A stretch of DNA of 64,000 bases from Mannheimia haemolytica (GTDB lineage Bacteria > Pseudomonadota > Gammaproteobacteria > Enterobacterales > Pasteurellaceae), in assembly GCF_004342115.1 (NCBI RefSeq), contig NZ_SMAC01000004.1, forward strand, positions 1 through 64,000. The letters are read 5' to 3'. Shown in pieces: positions 58,828 through 64,000 of the stretch; position 1 is the stretch's first letter; each line of letters starts with the position of its first letter. Both the position numbers and the translations under genes were made by a program. The notes under the pieces were generated by a model. It saw nothing but the letters and a program-made list of their open reading frames with translations, searched no databases and was not told the DNA's origin.

Positions 58828-60162
58828 TTAGTTACGTTTTACTGCTTCAACAATCTCTTCCGCACAGCTTTGAGCAAGTACAGCATCTTCGCACTCCACC
58901 ATCACTCGAATTAATGGCTCAGTGCCTGATTTACGCAATAAAATACGCCCTTTGCCTGCCAAGCGTTTTTCCACATCTGCCGCTACCGCTTTCACTTCGT
59001 TACTTTCAAGCGGATTTGCCGCCCCTTTCTCAAAGCGAACATTTAGCAGAACTTGCGGGAACAGAGGCACTGCTTTTGCCAAATCATTCAGGCTTAATTT
59101 GTGGCTTGCCATTGCTGCTAATACTTGCAGTGAGGCAATAATACCATCACCGGTGGTGTTTTTATCTAACACGATAATATGCCCGGAGTTTTCGCCACCC
59201 AGTTTCCAGCCTTTTTCTTTAAGCTGCTCTAGTACATAGCGGTCACCCACGTTAGCACGAGAGAATGGAATGGCTAGCTCTTTTAAAGCTAATTCCAAGC
59301 TCATATTACTCATTAATGTACCGACTACACCGCCTTGTAATTTGCCTGAACGTAGAGCTTCTCGGGCTAAAATAAATAGAATTTGGTCGCCATCAACTTT
59401 ATTGCCTAAGTGATCGACCATAATCAAACGGTCGCCATCACCATCGTAAGCTAGACCAACATCCGCACCTGCTTCTACCACCACTTTTTGAAGTGCTTTA
59501 ATATCCGTTGCACCACATTTTTCGTTGATGTTTAAACCGTCCGGCTTAGTACCGATTTCAAGCACTTCTGCCCCTAGCTCACGCATTACATTCGGCGCGA
59601 TATGGTAGGTTGCACCGTTGGCACAATCCACCACAATTTTATAGCCTTCAAGGCTTAGTTCAGACGGGAAAGTGCCTTTACAAAACTCGATATAACGTCC
59701 TGCGGCATCATTAATACGACTGGCACGACCTAAATTTGCTGAATCTACGCAATCCATAGGCTTATCAAGCATTGCTTCAATCGCTTCTTCAATTTCATCA
59801 GGTAGTTTTTCACCAACCGACGAGAAGAATTTAATGCCGTTATCGTAATAAGGATTGTGAGAGGCAGAAATCACAATGCCGGCTTCCGCACGGAAAGTAC
59901 GGGTTAAATAAGCAATTGCCGGAGTCGGCATCGGACCAACGAATACTGCTGATAAACCGGCTGCGGTTAAACCGGCTTCCAGAGCCGATTCCAACATATA
60001 ACCGGAAATACGGGTATCTTTACCGATTAATACTTTTTTCGTGCCTTGGGTTGCCAACACTTTACCTGCTGCCCAACCGAGTTTTAATGCAAATTCAGGT
60101 GTAATTGGAAATTTACCTACTTCACCTCGCACACCGTCTGTGCCGAAATATTTACGAGCCAT
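58828..60162 (-). CDS. glmM: Phosphoglucosamine mutase
   Basis: A 444-residue alpha-D-phosphohexomutase that converts glucosamine-6-P to glucosamine-1-P for murein and LPS. N-terminal FGTDGVRG, phosphoserine loop [13 protein letters not shown] (Ser101), Mg2+ loop [13 protein letters not shown], sugar loop GGENSGHI and phosphate loop [14 protein letters not shown] are all intact. It competes with NagB, also in this window, for glucosamine-6-P. Start follows TTAGGAATTAGA. Confidence 0.96.
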   Translation of the reverse strand: MARKYFGTDGVRGEVGKFPITPEFALKLGWAAGKVLATQGTKKVLIGKDTRISGYMLESALEAGLTAAGLSAVFVGPMPTPAIAYLTRTFRAEAGIVISASHNPYYDNGIKFFSSVGEKLPDEIEEAIEAMLDKPMDCVDSANLGRASRINDAAGRYIEFCKGTFPSELSLEGYKIVVDCANGATYHIAPNVMRELGAEVLEIGTKPDGLNINEKCGATDIKALQKVVVEAGADVGLAYDGDGDRLIMVDHLGNKVDGDQILFILAREALRSGKLQGGVVGTLMSNMSLELALKELAIPFSRANVGDRYVLEQLKEKGWKLGGENSGHIIVLDKNTTGDGIIASLQVLAAMASHKLSLNDLAKAVPLFPQVLLNVRFEKGAANPLESNEVKAVAADVEKRLAGKGRILLRKSGTEPLIRVMVECEDAVLAQSCAEEIVEAVKRN

Positions 60163-60187
60163 TCTAATTCCTAAGATTGATAAAAAT

Positions 60188-61720
60188 TTACTTTAAAAAA
60201 TATTGATATGCCGGACTTTCGCTCACATTTTGGAAGCGGTAACCTAGCTGTTCTAAATGTCGGTTTAATTCTACTTCATCGCCTCTGTTTAATGCAAATG
60301 CGGCAAGAATATCGCCATAATCGGCTCCGTGAGCTCGGTAATGGAATAACGAGATATCCCAGTTAGTCAGCATTTGTAAGAATTTTAGCAATGCCCCTTT
60401 CTGCTCTGGAAATTCAAAGCTATAGAGTTGCTCATATTGAATGGAGCTTGCTCTACCGCCTACCATATAACGAATATGGGTTTTGGCAATATCATCGTCC
60501 GATAAATCTGCCACATCATAGCCGTTTTGTTGCAGATCTTTAATAATCTCTACTTTTTCTGCCGAGCCTGAAATTCGCACCCCCACAAAAATACAGGCTT
60601 GTTTATCATCGGAATGGCGATAGTTAAATTCCGTTACCGCACGGTTGCCTAAAATCTCGCAGAATTTTAAGAAACTACCTTTCTGTTCAGCAATGGTGAC
60701 TGCCAATAAAGCTTCACGTTTCTCCCCGATTTCACAACGCTCTGACACAAAACGTAAGGTGTGGAAATTCACATTCGCCCCGGAAAGAATGCAAGCTAAG
60801 TTTTTATCTTGTAATTGATGCTCTTTCACATATTTTTTCAAACCGGCAAGGGAAGTTGCCCCGGACGGCTCGGAAATCGCACGCACATTTTCAAAAATCA
60901 ACTTCATTGAGGCACAGATTTCATCATTATCCACCAACACCACATCATCAACATATTGCTGACACAGGCGGAAAGTTTCATCGCCAATGCGTTTTACCGC
61001 AATACCGTCAGCAAAAAGCCCAACCCGTTCTAAATCGGTCGGTTGCCCTTGCTTTAAGGCGTGATATAAGCAAGCAGAATCTTTAGATTCGACCCCAATC
61101 ACTTTAATATTCGGCATCACCTGCTTAATTAAAACCGCAATGCCGGCAATTAAGCCGCCACCGCCCACTGGAATAAATACATAATCTAAATCCGGCTTTT
61201 GTTGCACCAGTTCTAAGCCGATTGTGCCTTGCCCTGCAATCACTGCCGGGCTGTCAAACGGGTGAATGAAGGTCATACCCAATTCGGTGGAAAGCTCAAT
61301 CGCTTTCGCCTTAGCTTCATCAAAATTCGCCCCATAAAGCAACACTTCACCACCATAGCCACGTACCGCATCAACCTTAATTGCCGGTGTGTTTTGCGGC
61401 ATTACAATCAAGGCTCTTAAACCTAAATGTTTGGCAGAAAGTGCCACCCCTTGTGCGTGGTTGCCTGCTGAAGCCGCAATGACTCCAGCCTCTTTTTGTG
61501 CTTTGGATAAATTTGAGATCATCGCAAAAGCACCTCGCAATTTAAAGCTGTGAACCGGCTGTCGGTCTTCACGTTTGATAAAAATAGAGTTGCCTAACCG
61601 CTCAGACAGTTTTTCCATTTTCTGTAAAGGGGTCACTTGCGCTAAGTCATAAATATTTGAGCTTAAAATCGAGCGTAAATAGTCGATAGCGGATTGGGAA
61701 TGTTGTGTTTCGTTCATCAT
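60188..61720 (-). CDS. ilvA: Threonine dehydratase, biosynthetic
   Basis: A 510-residue PLP enzyme making 2-oxobutanoate for isoleucine. PLP Lys in SFKLRGA (about residue 60), the Gly-rich phosphate cup VGGGGLIAG, and two C-terminal ACT-like regulatory domains (about residues 335-510, with [15 protein letters not shown] and [13 protein letters not shown]) for isoleucine feedback. Length close to E. coli IlvA (514). Two adjacent ATG codons (61720, 61717). No ilv neighbours and no leader peptide seen. Confidence 0.95.
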   Translation of the reverse strand: MMNETQHSQSAIDYLRSILSSNIYDLAQVTPLQKMEKLSERLGNSIFIKREDRQPVHSFKLRGAFAMISNLSKAQKEAGVIAASAGNHAQGVALSAKHLGLRALIVMPQNTPAIKVDAVRGYGGEVLLYGANFDEAKAKAIELSTELGMTFIHPFDSPAVIAGQGTIGLELVQQKPDLDYVFIPVGGGGLIAGIAVLIKQVMPNIKVIGVESKDSACLYHALKQGQPTDLERVGLFADGIAVKRIGDETFRLCQQYVDDVVLVDNDEICASMKLIFENVRAISEPSGATSLAGLKKYVKEHQLQDKNLACILSGANVNFHTLRFVSERCEIGEKREALLAVTIAEQKGSFLKFCEILGNRAVTEFNYRHSDDKQACIFVGVRISGSAEKVEIIKDLQQNGYDVADLSDDDIAKTHIRYMVGGRASSIQYEQLYSFEFPEQKGALLKFLQMLTNWDISLFHYRAHGADYGDILAAFALNRGDEVELNRHLEQLGYRFQNVSESPAYQYFLK

Positions 61721-61828
61721 TTTGAAAGGTTATTTATTGTTAGATTGAGATAAAGACATTGGTAAATTTCCAAGGAAAATTGACCGCTTGTTTGGTTATT
61801 TAGCAATGGCTTTAACAGGGAATATTTC

Positions 61829-61970
61829 CTCTCGCCCGTTTGCGGGAGAGAGACAGCTTAAAATTTCGTTCAGAAATTTTAAGCAGAGAGAGGGGAAACC
61901 TTGGATATCCCCCTCTCCCTCCGCAAATCTTCGATTTGCTCCACCCTCTCCCGCAAGCGGGGAGAGGGGA
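61829..61970. repeat. Palindromic repeat, family A, copy 4
   Basis: Left half CTCTCGCCCGTTTGCGGGAG with inner TTAAAATTTC / GAAATTTTAA, right half CCCTCTCCCTCCGCAAATC / GATTTGC and CCCTCTCCCGCAAGCGG. It shares the TTTCGTTCAGAAA core with copies 1 and 2 but differs in the right loop. It ends 10 bp from the slyD stop. Confidence 0.8.
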
Positions 61971-61980
61971 AATCACAAAG

Positions 61981-62574
61981 TTAGTGATGACCACCGCAAC
62001 CACAGCCACCGTGTCCGTGATGATGGTGATGATCGTGGTCGTGACCGCCGCAGCAACCATCGTGATCGTGATGATGATCGTGCCCACCACAACCGCAACC
62101 GTGTTCGTGTCCGCCGTGAACGTGTCCGTGTGCGATTTCTTCCGCTGTCGCTTCACGAATGCCAACCACTTCCACAGAGAAAAGTAATTCCTGACCGGCT
62201 AACATATGGTTACCGTCCACCACAACTTCATCGCCATCTACTTCGGTAATTACCACCGGTAGCGGACCTAAATCCGTGTCCGCAATAAAACGCATACCCA
62301 CTTCTAATTCATCGACGCCCATAAATACATCTTTCGGTACACGTTGAACCATATTATCGTTGTACTCGCCGTAACCTTCTTCCGGTTTCACACGCACTTC
62401 AAACACATCGCCTACAGCTTTGCCTTCAAGGGCTTTTTCTAAGCCTTCTACCAAGTTGTTGTGACCGTGTAAATATTCTAACGGTTGGTTTACCGGTGCT
62501 TCATCTACTAATACGCCTTCTTGAGTACGCACTTGATATGCAATGCTTGGCACTAAATCTTTTGTAATGTTCAT
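61981..62574 (-). CDS. slyD: FKBP-type peptidyl-prolyl isomerase SlyD with His/Cys-rich tail
   Basis: A 197-residue SlyD: FKBP domain with inserted flap (residues 1-145; DLVPSIAYQVRTQEGVLVDEAP, YLHGHNNLVEGLEKALEGK, and later GNHMLAGQELLFSVEVVGIR) followed by a metal-binding tail (about residues 150-197) built of HGHVHGGHEHGCGCGG, DHHHDHD and HDHDHHHHHGHGG. The tail binds Ni2+/Zn2+ and, in E. coli, supplies nickel to hydrogenase maturation. Start follows AAAGGATTCAAT. Confidence 0.95.
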   Translation of the reverse strand: MNITKDLVPSIAYQVRTQEGVLVDEAPVNQPLEYLHGHNNLVEGLEKALEGKAVGDVFEVRVKPEEGYGEYNDNMVQRVPKDVFMGVDELEVGMRFIADTDLGPLPVVITEVDGDEVVVDGNHMLAGQELLFSVEVVGIREATAEEIAHGHVHGGHEHGCGCGGHDHHHDHDGCCGGHDHDHHHHHGHGGCGCGGHH

Positions 62575-62676
62575 ATTGAATCCTTTAATTCATCGGTTTT
62601 ATAAAATAGCAAGCCATTGTAACGCTTTATTTTATATTTGCAATCTATCTGGAAATTTTAACCGCTTGTCAGTAAA

Positions 62677-62817
62677 TTAGTCGATAATATCAGGGGTTAC
62701 GGTGTCTACCACATCAACTGCGGTTCCCACCACTCCACCAACCACCGAAGTTACCAAACAACCACTTAGGAAAATAGTTGCTGAAATCAGCCCACATACT
62801 TTGATTAATTTTTTCAT
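62677..62817 (-). CDS. 46-residue lipoprotein
   Basis: A very small gene on the minus strand encoding a 46-residue protein. An AAAGGA site is 8 bp before the ATG. Residues 1-20 form a lipoprotein signal ending LSGC (Cys20 lipidated); the mature 27 residues, VTSVVGGVVGTAVDVVDTV among them, are hydrophobic with Gly/Val and end in acidic DIID. It resembles, from memory, small NF038104-type lipoproteins of gamma-proteobacteria whose role is unknown. An uptake core lies just past the stop. Confidence 0.7.
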   Translation of the reverse strand: MKKLIKVCGLISATIFLSGCLVTSVVGGVVGTAVDVVDTVTPDIID

Positions 62818-62888
62818 TTTAAAATCCTTTCAAAAACAAAAAACAGCCCTAATCAAGACTAGAGCTGCATCATATTTATTCGCTTAAA

Positions 62889-63575
62889 TTATTTTTCTTC
62901 AGCGATAAAGCGATAAACTACCGCACCGATAATTGCACCGACAATCGGAGCAACCCAGAACAACCATAATTGCTCAATCGCCCAGCTGCCTTGGAATAAC
63001 GCTACACCGGTTGAACGTGCCGGGTTTACTGAGGTATTGGTTACCGGAATGCTGATTAAGTGGATTAAGGTTAAAGCCAAACCAATAGCAATCGGAGCGA
63101 AACCTGCTGGAGCACGTTTATCGGTTGCACCCATAATGATGATTAAGAAGAATGCCGTTAATACCACTTCAATTAATAATGCTGCTGTTAAGCTATAGCC
63201 GTGTGGCGAATGCTCACCATAACCGTTGCCGGCAAAGCCTGCTGTAGCATCAAAAGTCGGAACACCTGAAGCAATGGTGTATAACACTGCACCGGCAGCA
63301 ATCGCACCGATTACTTGGGCAATGATATAAGGCACTAAATCTTTAGCGTTAAAACGACCGCCGACTAATAAACCGATTGAAACCGCCGGTTTGAAGTGAC
63401 CACCTGAAACATGACCGACTGCATACGCCATTGTTAATACGGTTAAACCGAAGGCTAACGAAACGCCTGCATAACCGATTCCTAATTCAGGAATGCCTGC
63501 TGCTAAAACTGCACTGCCGCAACCACCAAACACTAACCAAAATGTCCCGAAAAACTCAGCAAAATATTTTTTCAT
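62889..63575 (-). CDS. aqpZ: Aquaporin Z
   Basis: A 228-residue MIP-family water channel with six helices. The second NPA motif (TSVNPARS) and selectivity-filter residues typical of AqpZ (Phe in AFGLTVL, His in LIHLISIPV, Thr and Arg around NPARS) are intact, which favours water over glycerol. The first motif reads KPA ([12 protein letters not shown], Lys62, codon AAA at 63390-63392) where the family has an almost invariant Asn. Start follows AAGGATAAAAGATAAAAA. Confidence 0.92.
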   Translation of the reverse strand: MKKYFAEFFGTFWLVFGGCGSAVLAAGIPELGIGYAGVSLAFGLTVLTMAYAVGHVSGGHFKPAVSIGLLVGGRFNAKDLVPYIIAQVIGAIAAGAVLYTIASGVPTFDATAGFAGNGYGEHSPHGYSLTAALLIEVVLTAFFLIIIMGATDKRAPAGFAPIAIGLALTLIHLISIPVTNTSVNPARSTGVALFQGSWAIEQLWLFWVAPIVGAIIGAVVYRFIAEEK

Positions 63576-63769
63576 TTTTTATCTTTTATCCTTACCCTAA
63601 AGGGTGAATCACACATAAGTGTATTAACTTTCCGAATGCTATAAAACATAGCCAATAAAATATGAGTATACTAAAAAAAGTAAAGACGCATATTTCTTAA
63701 TTGATAGTATAGACCGATTTTTTCCTCCAATTAAAGTAAAAATACAACTCTATACAAATCTATACATTT

Positions 63770-64000
63770 CTATTCAAATTCCACACTTCCTGAAGCGGTA
63801 GCTGAAATTGTGGTTTTACCTGCTTCTAACGGGATTTCATCCATAGATTTGCTTTGTGCCATTGATGAAACTGCATACATTGCTCTGTGTTCATAATATG
63901 GTCTACCACCATCATTTGGAGTTTGAATATTGATATTAACTAGCTTATATGTTTTCGCCCCTAAGGCTTTTTGAATCACATCGGCTTTATGCTGAAATTT
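63770..64000 (-). CDS. SIMPL-domain (YggE-like) protein, C-terminal part
   Basis: The last 76 residues of a gene whose start lies beyond the right edge. The sequence IQKALGAKTYKLVNINIQTPNDGG and the ending ISATASGSVEFE resemble the C-terminus of SIMPL (DUF541) proteins, periplasmic or outer-membrane-associated and linked to oxidative stress. The reading frame is open to base 64000. Between it and aqpZ (63576-63769) I see only AT-rich promoter-like DNA. Confidence 0.65.
   Translation of the reverse strand, partial: KFQHKADVIQKALGAKTYKLVNINIQTPNDGGRPYYEHRAMYAVSSMAQSKSMDEIPLEAGKTTISATASGSVEFE

Noticed and set aside
61788-62249. Plus-strand frame rich in Arg, His and Asp repeats
   Set aside because: It is the complement of the repeat next to slyD and of the SlyD histidine tail; the repetition is a by-product of the GGT/CAT codons there.

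Overview
The window looks like chromosomal DNA of a member of the Pasteurellaceae, most likely the Mannheimia/Actinobacillus branch. The core proteins are Pasteurellaceae-like, the base composition is AT-rich, and the DNA is full of the Actinobacillus-type uptake signal core (ACAAGCGGT and its complement ACCGCTTGT). Many of these cores occur as inverted pairs that form terminator-like hairpins between genes. I see no prophage, transposase gene, plasmid backbone or CRISPR array. The species call is inference.

Layout. Positions 1-320 hold the 5' end, leader, boxA and promoter of a 16S rRNA gene running off the left edge. Positions 513-6139 carry a conserved unknown protein, a periplasmic ATP-dependent DNA ligase behind a competence-type CRP-S site, and 5-oxoprolinase genes pxpB-pxpC-pxpA followed by an NRAMP-like permease. 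Positions 6329-9763 encode the sodium-pumping oxaloacetate decarboxylase (oadGAB). The gap 9764-10125 contains what looks like an undescribed Fur-controlled small RNA. Next come tyrS, a small unknown gene, nagBA with a perfect CRP site, a DinD/BRO-like gene with a LexA-like box, trmL, rlmL, narP and a complete ribose operon (rbsDACBK-rbsR) with a clear RbsR operator.

Positions 24749-27814 hold yfhL, ygfZ, yicC and rph. Positions 28038-30337 encode a ZnuD-like zinc TonB receptor broken by a one-base shift in an A7 tract. Positions 30415-35011 hold lactate use (lctP-lutABC), followed by ychF, pth, a PBP7-like lipoprotein and prfC. Positions 40185-45204 encode a peptide/nickel-type ABC importer with a fused double ATPase. 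The remainder is mostly housekeeping: rlmB, pssA, a tannase-family esterase, ileS, ribF, nadR, a phosphoesterase, arcA, a small outer-membrane barrel, serA, rpiA, glmM, ilvA, slyD, a 46-residue lipoprotein, aqpZ and a truncated SIMPL-family gene at the right edge.

Most unusual points: (1) the putative Fur-regulated sRNA at about 9978-10042, with a C-rich loop and a terminator; (2) the region upstream of znuD and that upstream of the ABC importer share the same two-part architecture, which suggests one metal regulon; (3) the slippage-type break in znuD; (4) several families of palindromic repeats between genes, one copy lying inside the rlmL reading frame; (5) an aquaporin whose first NPA motif reads KPA.
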